DNA of 64,000 nucleotides from DATJPR01 sp963843525 (GTDB lineage Bacteria > Bacteroidota > Ignavibacteria > UBA10030 > UBA6906). Positions 17,298 to 23,781 of the stretch are shown in pieces (the stretch's first letter is position 1; each line of letters starts with the position of its first letter). The position numbers were made by a program, and so were the translations under genes. The stretch is taken from assembly GCA_963843525.1 (NCBI GenBank), contig CAWJKM010000003.1, positions 310,001 to 374,000 on the forward strand. Direction: 5' to 3'. A model generated the notes under the pieces. That model was not told where the DNA came from. It searched no databases and worked only from the letters and a program-made list of their open reading frames with translations.

Positions 17298-19150
17298 ACC
17301 TCTCCCGCTCGATCATGGGAAGCCCGAGGGTGGTATCCTTCGCGGTGGGCGCTGCCGCCCTCGGCGTCTATGCCGCCACGCTCGCGCCGGGCCTGAATTT
17401 CATCGATTCCGGAGAACTCGCGGCGGTGGCCACGACCCTCGGAATCGCCCATCCGACCGGCTATCCGCTCTTCACCATGATCGGGTTTCTGTTCGCCCAT
17501 CTCCCCCTTGCGAGTGAGCCGATCGTCCGGCTCAATTTCATGGCCGCCGTCTTCTGTGCATCGGGCGTGGTGGTCTTTGTCCGATTGATCTTCTTCCTGC
17601 TTGATCGGTACGACGTTGTCCGGGGCGAACGCTGGCATCACACGCTCGCTGCCGCGACAGCAGGGCTCCTGCTTGCCTTCTCCGAAACCTACTGGGGTCA
17701 GGCGACATCCGTAGAGGTGTATTCCCTCCACGTGTTTCTCGTGATAAGTGTCCTGTATTCTTTCCTCCTCGCGCACGAGAGTGCCCGCTCGTCTCAATGG
17801 ATGCTTTTCGCATTTCTCGTGGGGTTGGGTTTTGCGAACCATATGACGACGATTCTTCTGGCCCCGGGCTTTCTTTACTATTATTTTGCCCGCCAGGGGT
17901 TTTCAAAGTCTTCCTGGCGACGCATTCTCTCCCTTGCGCTTCCGTTTCTTCTCGCGCTTTCCCTGTACCTCTATCTTCCGCTGCGAGCGTCGGAGAACCC
18001 GCCGATGAACTGGGGAAACCCCGTCACGCTTGAGCGCTTCCTCTGGCACTGGAGTGGCGAGCAATACCGCTCCTGGATTTTTTCCTCGATGGCTGTTGCA
18101 GGAAAACAGTTCTCCTACTTTCTCTCCAGTTATCCGGCGGAGTTTGCATTTACCGGCGGCGCTCTTGCCCTTGTCGGGATGGTTGCTCTCTGGTTCGCAA
18201 ACCGGAAACTGTGGATGCTGAGCGTGCTCTTGTTTGCCGGTTGCGTCGCCTACTCCATCAATTACGATATCCACGACATTGATTCGTACTTCCTTCTTGC
18301 ATACATCGTCACCGCTCTCTGGGCAGGGTGGGGGGCGAATCGCGTCATCTTCTGGCTTTCCCGCTCCTGGCGTCTGCCGGGCATCGTGATAGTGTTCCTT
18401 GGTCTTGCAGCCGGGATGGTCCCGCTCTCCGTGCATTATTCCCGGGAGAATGAACACGACAACCACCTTGTTGAAGACTATGCCAGGAACATGTTCGCCT
18501 CCTTCGACTCGAATGCCGTGGTGTTCAGTTTTCAGTGGGACTACTGGGTATCCGCGGCGAACTACCTTCAGCTTGTGCGGGGGATCCGGCCGGATGTCGT
18601 CGTCATCGATAAGGAGCTCCTGAGGAGGTCGTGGTATTACCATCAACTGGAGGAGCGCTCGCCCTGGCTCATTGCCCGTTCACGAACAGAGGTTGAGGCG
18701 TTTCTCCGTGAAGCGGACAAATTCGAACACGGCCGGCCATACAATCCCCTGGTCATCGAGGCGCGTTACACGGCCGTGATCAGGAGCTTCATCGAGGCGA
18801 GCATGGCCGACCATCCCGTCTATGTGGGGCCGGAGGTGGAGGTCCAATATACCGCCGGACTTCAGCGGGTGCCGCAGGGGCTGGCGTTCCGGTTGTATGC
18901 GGACACACTGTACCATCCGACGAACGAGCCTGTCTTTTTCTACAGGCCCCTCGATCGGACCGGCCGATGGGAAGATCAGGTGAGGAAAATGTACGCGGAT
19001 GCATGGTTATCTCGGGGTGACTACTACTTCGGGAAGGCGGGGGACAGGAAGGAAGCAATTCACGATTATGAAGAAGCCTATCGCTTCGAGCCCGGCGAGG
19101 GACTTATTGCACGTCGGCTCGCCTTTCTTCGGTCAGATAAAATGCGATAA
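17294..19150 (+). CDS. DUF2723 multi-pass membrane protein (TMEM260/GT117-like)
   Basis: A 618-residue integral membrane protein. The N-terminal signature LNFIDSGELAAVATTLGIAH followed by PTGYPLF is the hallmark of DUF2723, related to TMEM260 protein O-mannosyltransferases. About ten hydrophobic segments cover residues 12-390; the rest is a soluble, probably extracytoplasmic domain, with a TPR-like ending (RGDYYFGKAGDRKEAIHDYEEAY). Bacteroidota homologues are often over 900 residues, so this is a short form. Its ATG overlaps the glnE TGA, coupling the two, though no functional link is known. A glycosyltransferase of the cell envelope is the likely role. Confidence 0.85.
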   Translation: MNLSRSIMGSPRVVSFAVGAAALGVYAATLAPGLNFIDSGELAAVATTLGIAHPTGYPLFTMIGFLFAHLPLASEPIVRLNFMAAVFCASGVVVFVRLIFFLLDRYDVVRGERWHHTLAAATAGLLLAFSETYWGQATSVEVYSLHVFLVISVLYSFLLAHESARSSQWMLFAFLVGLGFANHMTTILLAPGFLYYYFARQGFSKSSWRRILSLALPFLLALSLYLYLPLRASENPPMNWGNPVTLERFLWHWSGEQYRSWIFSSMAVAGKQFSYFLSSYPAEFAFTGGALALVGMVALWFANRKLWMLSVLLFAGCVAYSINYDIHDIDSYFLLAYIVTALWAGWGANRVIFWLSRSWRLPGIVIVFLGLAAGMVPLSVHYSRENEHDNHLVEDYARNMFASFDSNAVVFSFQWDYWVSAANYLQLVRGIRPDVVVIDKELLRRSWYYHQLEERSPWLIARSRTEVEAFLREADKFEHGRPYNPLVIEARYTAVIRSFIEASMADHPVYVGPEVEVQYTAGLQRVPQGLAFRLYADTLYHPTNEPVFFYRPLDRTGRWEDQVRKMYADAWLSRGDYYFGKAGDRKEAIHDYEEAYRFEPGEGLIARRLAFLRSDKMR

Positions 19151-19226
19151 ACCGCCGATTTATACATATTTCAAAGAACCTCTTGTGCACCTCCTGTGCC
19201 CTTCCCGTATTTTTTCCTCTCTCCTG

Positions 19227-19260
19227 TTGACTCTTTTCTGATTTTTGTTAAATTTATATG
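19227..19260 (+). promoter_or_regulatory. Possible promoter of the tRNA cluster
   Basis: TTGACT (19227-19232) is followed by an AT-rich run ending in TTATAT (19254-19259). The 21-nt spacing is longer than ideal, so either the -10 lies elsewhere in the AT-rich run or the match is fortuitous. It sits 60-90 nt upstream of the first tRNA, and nothing else in the 167-bp gap looks like a promoter. Confidence 0.3.
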
Positions 19261-19317
19261 CTCCGCACTTCATCCGCCTGTGAAGCCAAAACGGCTCCAC
19301 ACGGCTTTATTGTGCTT

Positions 19318-19390
19318 GCTGGCGTAGCTCAATCGGTAGAGCAGCTGATTTGTAATCAGCAGGTTGCGGGTTCGAGTCCCATCGCCAGCT
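19318..19390 (+). tRNA. tRNA-Thr(UGU)
   Basis: A 73-nt cloverleaf: acceptor GCTGGCG pairs with CGCCAGC, D-stem GCTC/GAGC, anticodon stem GCTGA/TCAGC with anticodon TGT at 19351-19353, T-loop TTCGAGT. CCA is not encoded. First gene of a Thr-Tyr-Gly-Thr-(rpmG)-Trp cluster. Confidence 0.97.
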
Positions 19391-19448
19391 CTTCCCTGTT
19401 GGTGCTGGGGTGGAGGAGAGGGGGATGTCACGCATCATGGCGGACTGC

Positions 19449-19531
19449 GGACAGGTAGCGAAGCGGTCAAACGCAACAGACTGTAAATCTGTCGGCTCCG
19501 GCCTTCGGAGGTTCGAATCCTCCCCTGTCCA
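19449..19531 (+). tRNA. tRNA-Tyr(GUA)
   Basis: An 83-nt class II tRNA with a long variable arm (GGCTCCGGCCTTCGGAG region). Acceptor GGACAGG pairs with CCTGTCC; anticodon GTA at 19483-19485; T-loop TTCGAAT. CCA is not encoded. Confidence 0.97.
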
Positions 19532-19535
19532 CAAC

Positions 19536-19573
19536 CAATTGACTATTGTCAATAGTCAATGGACTATTGACCA
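19536..19573 (+). repeat. Heptad tandem array A with internal palindrome
   Basis: The gap between tRNA-Tyr and tRNA-Gly can be cut exactly into 7-nt units: CAATTGA, CTATTGT, CAATAGT, CAATGGA, CTATTGA. ATTGACTATT (19538-19547) and AATAGTCAAT (19551-19560) are perfect inverted arms around a 3-nt loop. It shares unit words with arrays C (20248) and F (52690). Confidence 0.85.
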
Positions 19574-19580
19574 TCGGTAT

Positions 19581-19653
19581 GCGGGAGTAACTCAGTTGGT
19601 AGAGTCACAGCCTTCCAAGCTGTTGGTCGCGGGTTCGAGTCCCGTCTCCCGCT
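19581..19653 (+). tRNA. tRNA-Gly(UCC)
   Basis: A 73-nt cloverleaf: acceptor GCGGGAG pairs with CTCCCGC, anticodon stem ACAGC/GCTGT, anticodon TCC at 19614-19616, T-arm CGCGGGTTCGAGTCCCG. CCA is not encoded. Confidence 0.97.
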
Positions 19654-19660
19654 CAACGAC

Positions 19661-19797
19661 ATTTTAGAATTTAGATTTTAGATTTTAGATTTTTGGAGTG
19701 GCTGGTATACACCAGGAGGAGTTGACGATTCGCCGATACCAAGAATCTCGTCTGGCTCTTTTCGACAATCTAAAATCTAAATTCTAAAATCTAAAAT
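19661..19797. repeat. Heptad tandem arrays B in inverted orientation
   Basis: 19661-19694 consists of units ATTTTAG, AATTTAG, ATTTTAG, ATTTTAG. 19767-19797 holds the reverse complement of the same units in a register shifted by one heptad. The arms can pair perfectly over about 24 bp, leaving a 72-nt non-coding segment between them. They fill almost the whole gap between tRNA-Gly and tRNA-Thr. No transposase or target duplication is seen. Confidence 0.85.
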
Positions 19798-19809
19798 GAA
19801 AAGAGGTTT

Positions 19810-19882
<73 letters not shown>

Positions 19883-19914
19883 CTCACCGTTCAACAAGAC
19901 TTCGGACGCTGGCC

Positions 19915-20064
19915 ATGCGCGACATCATCACACTCGAATGTACCGACTGCAAGAACCGTAACTACACGACCACGAAGAACAAGAAGAAGCAAACCGGCCG
20001 GGTCGAATACAAAAAGTTTTGCCGCCGCTGCAACAAACACACGACACACAAGGAAACCCGGTAA
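19915..20064 (+). CDS. rpmG: Ribosomal protein bL33
   Basis: A 49-residue large-subunit protein (MRDIITLECTDCKNRNYTTT, ending KHTTHKETR). Two CxxC pairs, CTDC and CRRC, make it the zinc-binding form. The ATG at 19915 is chosen by homology; no strong ribosome site precedes it. It lies between tRNA-Thr and tRNA-Trp, the position often occupied by tuf in other bacteria, and leads into the secE-nusG operon. Confidence 0.95.
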   Translation: MRDIITLECTDCKNRNYTTTKNKKKQTGRVEYKKFCRRCNKHTTHKETR

Positions 20065-20168
20065 GGGTGGAGCAGGGCCGGGGAAGGTCCTGCCTGTCTT
20101 TGGTGCGTCAGTGGTGTCCTGTGTCCCCGGTACGCCGGAGGGCAGGGTCGTGTGACAAGACTGATGAT

Positions 20169-20241
20169 ACGTCAGTAGCTCAATTGGTAGAGCAGCGGTC
20201 TCCAAAACCGCAGGTTGGGGGTTCGAGTCCCTCCTGACGTG
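20169..20241 (+). tRNA. tRNA-Trp(CCA)
   Basis: A 73-nt cloverleaf: acceptor ACGTCAG pairs with CTGACGT, anticodon stem GCGGT, anticodon CCA at 20202-20204, T-loop TTCGAGT. It directly precedes secE, a widespread arrangement. Confidence 0.97.
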
Positions 20242-20247
20242 CAAAGA

Positions 20248-20284
20248 CCAATTGTTCATTGTCAACGGACAATGGACAATGGAC
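20248..20284 (+). repeat. Heptad tandem array C
   Basis: The tRNA-Trp to secE gap holds units CCAATTG, TTCATTG, TCAACGG, ACAATGG, ACAATGG. The first half (CCAATTGTTCATTGTC) is nearly the reverse complement of the second (GACAATGGACAATGG), so it can fold back on itself. Its words overlap those of arrays A and F. Confidence 0.82.
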
Positions 20285-20325
20285 ACGCAGGAGAGCTGAG
20301 TTCGATTACTGGGAGTACACTCCGT

Positions 20326-20508
20326 ATGAAAGACAAGATCATCAATTTCTTCTCTGATGTGGTCAAAGAGATGAACAAGGTCACCTGGCCGAAAAAAGAA
20401 GAACTTCGCGAATCGACGATCATCGTCCTAATATCGTGTCTGATCATCGGCGCGTTTGTGTATCTCGTCGATATGATTGTCAGCGGCGTGCTGCAGCAGA
20501 TCCTCTAA
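20326..20508 (+). CDS. secE: Preprotein translocase subunit SecE
   Basis: A 60-residue single-spanning SecE of the short bacterial form. The amphipathic helix with the conserved EMNKVTWPKKEELRESTIIV segment is followed by one transmembrane helix (LISCLIIGAFVYLVDMIVSG). It stabilises SecY (encoded at 46491) in the SecYEG channel. It starts the secE-nusG-rplK-rplA-rplJ-rplL-rpoBC unit, 12 nt before nusG. Confidence 0.95.
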   Translation: MKDKIINFFSDVVKEMNKVTWPKKEELRESTIIVLISCLIIGAFVYLVDMIVSGVLQQIL

Positions 20509-20520
20509 CAAAGGTGAGAT

Positions 20521-21054
20521 GTGGAGAAGAAATGGTATGTGGTCCGGACGTATTCCGGCCATGAAAATAAAGTGAAAGCCTACATCGAGAACGAGGTGGC
20601 CCAGGGAGGACTCGTGGACCGCGTCGGCGCCGTGATCGTCCCGTCGGAGAAGGTCTTCGAAGTGAAAGACGGGAAGAAAAAGAGCCGGACACGGACATTC
20701 TTTCCGGGGTACATCCTTGTCGAGGCGATTCTTGACAAGGTGATCACCCATTTGATCCTGAATACCCCTTCGGTCCTGAGCTTTGTCGGGCCCAAGAATG
20801 CTCCGGCTCCTCTCCAGCCGGCTGAGGTGCGGCGGCTCATCGGCAAGATCGAAGAACGAAAGGACGTGGAAGTCATCGAGGTTCCCTTCAAGCTCGGCGA
20901 CGCGGTAAAAGTGACCGACGGACCGTTCAACAACTTCAGCGGCTTCGTTCAGGAAGTCAATGAAGAGAAGATGAAATTGAAAGTGATGGTCTCCATCTTC
21001 GGCAGGAAGACTCCGGTGGAACTGGACTTCAGCCAGGTGGAGCTCGAAAAATAA
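20521..21054 (+). CDS. nusG: Transcription termination/antitermination protein NusG
   Basis: A 177-residue NusG with a GTG start preceded by AGGTGAG. The N-terminal NGN domain (KKWYVVRTYSGHENKVKAYI, PGYILVEAILD) binds the RNA polymerase clamp, and the C-terminal KOW domain (LGDAVKVTDGPFNNFSGFV) binds Rho or S10. Standard length; no insertion. Confidence 0.96.
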   Translation: MEKKWYVVRTYSGHENKVKAYIENEVAQGGLVDRVGAVIVPSEKVFEVKDGKKKSRTRTFFPGYILVEAILDKVITHLILNTPSVLSFVGPKNAPAPLQPAEVRRLIGKIEERKDVEVIEVPFKLGDAVKVTDGPFNNFSGFVQEVNEEKMKLKVMVSIFGRKTPVELDFSQVELEK

Positions 21055-21087
21055 CCGTATTGGATTCAGCTGGAAAGAGAACATCGT

Positions 21088-21510
21088 ATGAAAAAAGTCG
21101 TCGGCTTCATCAAGCTCCAGATTCCCGCAGGTCAGGCCAACCCGGCGCCGCCGGTCGGCCCCGCGCTCGGCCAGAAGGGCGTCAACATCATGGAATTCTG
21201 CAAGCAGTTCAATGCCCGGACCCAGGCGCAACCGGGGATGATTATTCCTGTGGTGATCACGGTGTTCTCGGACAAGTCGTTCACCTTCATCACGAAAACA
21301 CCGCCCGCCGCCGTCCTCCTGGCAAAGGCGGCGAAAGTGGAGAAAGGTTCCGGCGAACCGAACAGGACCAAAGTGGCGAAGGTCACCAGAAAACAGGTCC
21401 AGGAAATTGCCGAGCTCAAAATGCCCGACCTCAACGCCAACGACCTCGAGGGCGCAATGCGGATGGTCGCAGGGACAGCCCGGAGCATGGGCATCACTGT
21501 AGAAAACTAA
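21088..21510 (+). CDS. rplK: Ribosomal protein uL11
   Basis: A 140-residue protein of the GTPase-associated centre. The N-terminal KLQIPAGQANPAPPVGPALG motif, which binds 23S rRNA and thiopeptides, and the C-terminal domain ending GTARSMGITVEN are intact. It is separated from rplA by 185 nt, unlike the tight rplK-rplA junctions of many bacteria; that gap is occupied by a heptad hairpin. Confidence 0.97.
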   Translation: MKKVVGFIKLQIPAGQANPAPPVGPALGQKGVNIMEFCKQFNARTQAQPGMIIPVVITVFSDKSFTFITKTPPAAVLLAKAAKVEKGSGEPNRTKVAKVTRKQVQEIAELKMPDLNANDLEGAMRMVAGTARSMGITVEN

Positions 21511-21553
21511 GATCTCTATTCCGTGGGAGACTGACGGGGAGAGAGTAGGGAGA

Positions 21554-21647
21554 AGAGTAGGCAGTAAGCAGTAGGCAGTAAGCAGAAAGCGGTAAAAGCA
21601 CAAGTTTCGCGTTCAATGGTTTCTGCCTACTGCGTACTGCATACTCT
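21554..21647 (+). repeat. Heptad array D forming a 25-bp hairpin between rplK and rplA
   Basis: Units of the type GCAGTAA/GCAGTAG repeat from 21554. The segment 21554-21578 is the reverse complement of 21623-21647 except for two mismatches, giving a 25-bp stem with a 44-nt loop in the L11-L1 mRNA. The left arm continues in the same period up to about 21596. Confidence 0.85.
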
Positions 21648-21695
21648 CGATTTTCAGCACGCCGGTCGCATGGACCACCAGACAAAGGACGCCGT

Positions 21696-22397
21696 ATGAA
21701 ACAGAGCAAGCGATTCAAGGGTATCGCCGGGAAGGTCGACCCCAAGAAGACATACACTATAGAGGAGGCGGTCGCGAAGGTGAAAGAACTCTCGACTGCC
21801 AAGTTCACGGAATCGGTGGACATTGCCGTCGCGTTGGGAGTTGACCCGAAAAAAGCCGATCAGGCGGTCCGCGGGACAGTTGCCCTTCCACACGGAACGG
21901 GGAAGCAGGTCCGCGTCCTGGTCCTTGCGAAACCACCGCGTGACGAGGAAGCGAAGGCTGCAGGCGCTGAACACGCCGGCCTTGCGGAATATGTGCAAAA
22001 AATTCAAGCCGGTTGGGCGGACGTGGATGTGATTATTGCCACCCCGGATGTGATGGGGGAAGTCGGAAAGCTCGGGAAGGTGCTCGGTCCGCGCGGACTC
22101 ATGCCGAATCCGAAAAGCGGGACAGTGACCGCCGACGTGGCGAAAGCCGTGAAAGAAGTAAAAGGCGGAAAAATCGAGTTTCGCGTGGACAAGGCGGGAA
22201 TCGTCCATGCTTCGATCGGGAAGTCGAATTTTGAAGCGAAACAGCTCGTTGAAAACGCTCATGCCTTCCTGGCGACCGTCGTCCGGCTGAAACCGACAAC
22301 GGCGAAAGGATTGTATATCAAAACGATCGCCCTGTCCAGCACCATGGGGCCGGGCGTACGGATTGACAAAGCGCAGATTGCCACCATGGCGCACTAG
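21696..22397 (+). CDS. rplA: Ribosomal protein uL1
   Basis: A 233-residue L1-stalk protein: KRFKGIAGKVDPKKTYTIEEA, FTESVDIAVALGVDPKKADQ, LGPRGLMPNPKSGTV and the C-terminal TMGPGVRID. L1 also represses its own operon in many bacteria by binding mRNA. A site AAAGGA precedes the ATG. Confidence 0.97.
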   Translation: MKQSKRFKGIAGKVDPKKTYTIEEAVAKVKELSTAKFTESVDIAVALGVDPKKADQAVRGTVALPHGTGKQVRVLVLAKPPRDEEAKAAGAEHAGLAEYVQKIQAGWADVDVIIATPDVMGEVGKLGKVLGPRGLMPNPKSGTVTADVAKAVKEVKGGKIEFRVDKAGIVHASIGKSNFEAKQLVENAHAFLATVVRLKPTTAKGLYIKTIALSSTMGPGVRIDKAQIATMAH

Positions 22398-22568
22398 CAG
22401 GCGTTGGGAACATGCAGCCACCCTTCGCGATCACTGAAGCGTGGTTCTGCATCGCCAGGAAATTGCCAAACAAGTTTACGCACTCAACACACGATCAGTG
22501 TCCATCGCCCGGCGGCGTTTTCCAGTCGACCGGGGCTTCTCCCTGGACGCATCAATCAAGAAAGAACA
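22398..22568 (+). promoter_or_regulatory. rplJ upstream leader (possible L10 autoregulatory leader)
   Basis: A 171-nt non-coding gap precedes rplJ. In many bacteria the L10(L12)4 complex binds such a leader to repress rplJL. Short inverted segments are present, but the defined kink-turn/L10-site motifs were not verified, so the call rests mainly on position. Confidence 0.3.
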
Positions 22569-23090
22569 ATGGAACGGTCCCAAAAAGAACAGATCGTCGC
22601 GGAAGTCGCTGAGATCACCAGCCGCGCGCAGGGTTTGTTCTTCACCGACTTCAGTGGACTTACCGTGGAGGAAGCGACAGAGCTCCGTCGCGAGTTCCGC
22701 AAAGTGGGAGTCCAGTACAGAGTCGTCAAGAACACCTTCATCCGGAAGGCCCTCGAGAAGGTGAGCGGGTATGAGCCGGTCTACCCTTCACTCGAAGGAC
22801 CGACCGGTGTGGCATTCGCGTTCGACGATCCCGTCGCTCCTGCCAGAATCATCCAGAAATTTTCGGACAAGCACAAAAAGCTTTCCCTGAAGATCTGCGT
22901 GATTGAAAAGCAGGTGTTCGAGGGGTCCCGGCTGGAAGAATTGGCCAGGATGCCGTCGCGCAAGGAACTGATGGCGTCGATTCTGGGTAGTGTCCAGTCG
23001 CCGCTTGCAGGCGTCCCGAACGTGCTCCATGCGCTCATGCGTGATCTTGTCAGCGTCATCGACGAGGTTGGAAAGAAGAAAGCGGCGTGA
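22569..23090 (+). CDS. rplJ: Ribosomal protein uL10
   Basis: A 173-residue L10 with the rRNA-binding N-terminal domain (VAEITSRAQGLFFTDFSGLTV, YRVVKNTFIRKAL) and the C-terminal helix that carries L7/L12 dimers. ATG 22569 was chosen over earlier in-frame starts because MERSQKEQIVAEV matches the family N-terminus. It precedes rplL by 85 nt; that gap contains a small CCCGCC/GGCGGG hairpin at 23118-23134. Confidence 0.96.
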   Translation: MERSQKEQIVAEVAEITSRAQGLFFTDFSGLTVEEATELRREFRKVGVQYRVVKNTFIRKALEKVSGYEPVYPSLEGPTGVAFAFDDPVAPARIIQKFSDKHKKLSLKICVIEKQVFEGSRLEELARMPSRKELMASILGSVQSPLAGVPNVLHALMRDLVSVIDEVGKKKAA

Positions 23091-23175
23091 TTTCCTCGCT
23101 GCGATTCTTCAAGAGGTCCCGCCCCGGAGGCGGGTCAACTCAAAAAATTTGAACATTTATTGACAGGAGAGTACA

Positions 23176-23559
23176 ATGTCTGCCGTCGCTGAAATTGTCG
23201 AAAAGATCGAAAAGCTGTCCCTGCTCGAAGCAGTGGAGCTCAAGAAGGCCCTCGAAGAAAAATTCGGGGTCACCGCAGCCGCACCAATGATGATGGCCGG
23301 TGGCATGGCCCCCGCAGGCGGCGGAGCCGCCCCGGTGGTCGAGGAGAAGACCGAGTTCACCGTCATGCTCAAGGAAGCGGGCGCCCAGAAAATCAACGTC
23401 ATCAAGGTCGTCCGCGCCGCCACCGGACTCGGCCTCAAGGAAGCCAAAGACCTCGTCGATGGCGCCCCGAAGCCGGTGAAAGAGGCGATTCAGAAGGACG
23501 AAGCGGAGAAGCTGAAGAAGGAGCTGGAAGATGCAGGAGCGAAGGTCGAGCTGAAGTAA
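23176..23559 (+). CDS. rplL: Ribosomal protein bL12 (L7/L12)
   Basis: A 127-residue stalk protein. The N-terminal dimerisation domain (VAEIVEKIEKLSLLEAVELKKALEEKFGV), an Ala/Gly/Pro/Met hinge (APMMMAGGMAPAGGGAAP) and the C-terminal factor-binding domain (KINVIKVVRAATGLGLKEAKDL) are all present. GGAGAG lies before the ATG. It is followed by a strong hairpin before rpoB. Confidence 0.97.
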   Translation: MSAVAEIVEKIEKLSLLEAVELKKALEEKFGVTAAAPMMMAGGMAPAGGGAAPVVEEKTEFTVMLKEAGAQKINVIKVVRAATGLGLKEAKDLVDGAPKPVKEAIQKDEAEKLKKELEDAGAKVELK

Positions 23560-23646
23560 GCTGCTCCTGTCGGTTTCCGGAAACAGCGGGCCACGTTGTT
23601 CATTTGGGCATCAAGAAGCGTTCGTTATGACCTTTTCTTTGCTGAG

Positions 23647-23698
23647 ACGGCAGGCCGATAATGCGTTCCCGAATCGGGAGACGTTATCGGCTTGCCGT
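23647..23698 (+). promoter_or_regulatory. Long hairpin between rplL and rpoB (attenuator or processing site)
   Basis: Arms 23647-23661 and 23684-23698 form a 15-bp stem (ACGGCAGGCCGATAA with TTATCGGCTTGCCGT, one G-U pair), capped by a smaller TCCCG/CGGGA hairpin. No long U-tract follows, so it is not a full intrinsic terminator. E. coli has an attenuator and an RNase III site at this same junction, which suggests a similar job: lowering rpoBC expression relative to the L12 gene. Confidence 0.65.
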
Positions 23699-23781
23699 TT
23701 GTATCGCGGCAACGTGCTGTAAAGGGCCGTGCACCGGCCCGGAAGCTGTCTTGTATCATCCGTCATGTGAAGGAGTGGGGT

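Noticed and set aside
19661..19797. Inverted repeat as a MITE or insertion-sequence remnant
   Set aside because: The arms are internally 7-bp periodic and register-shifted, with no target duplication; five other gaps show the same period with different units.
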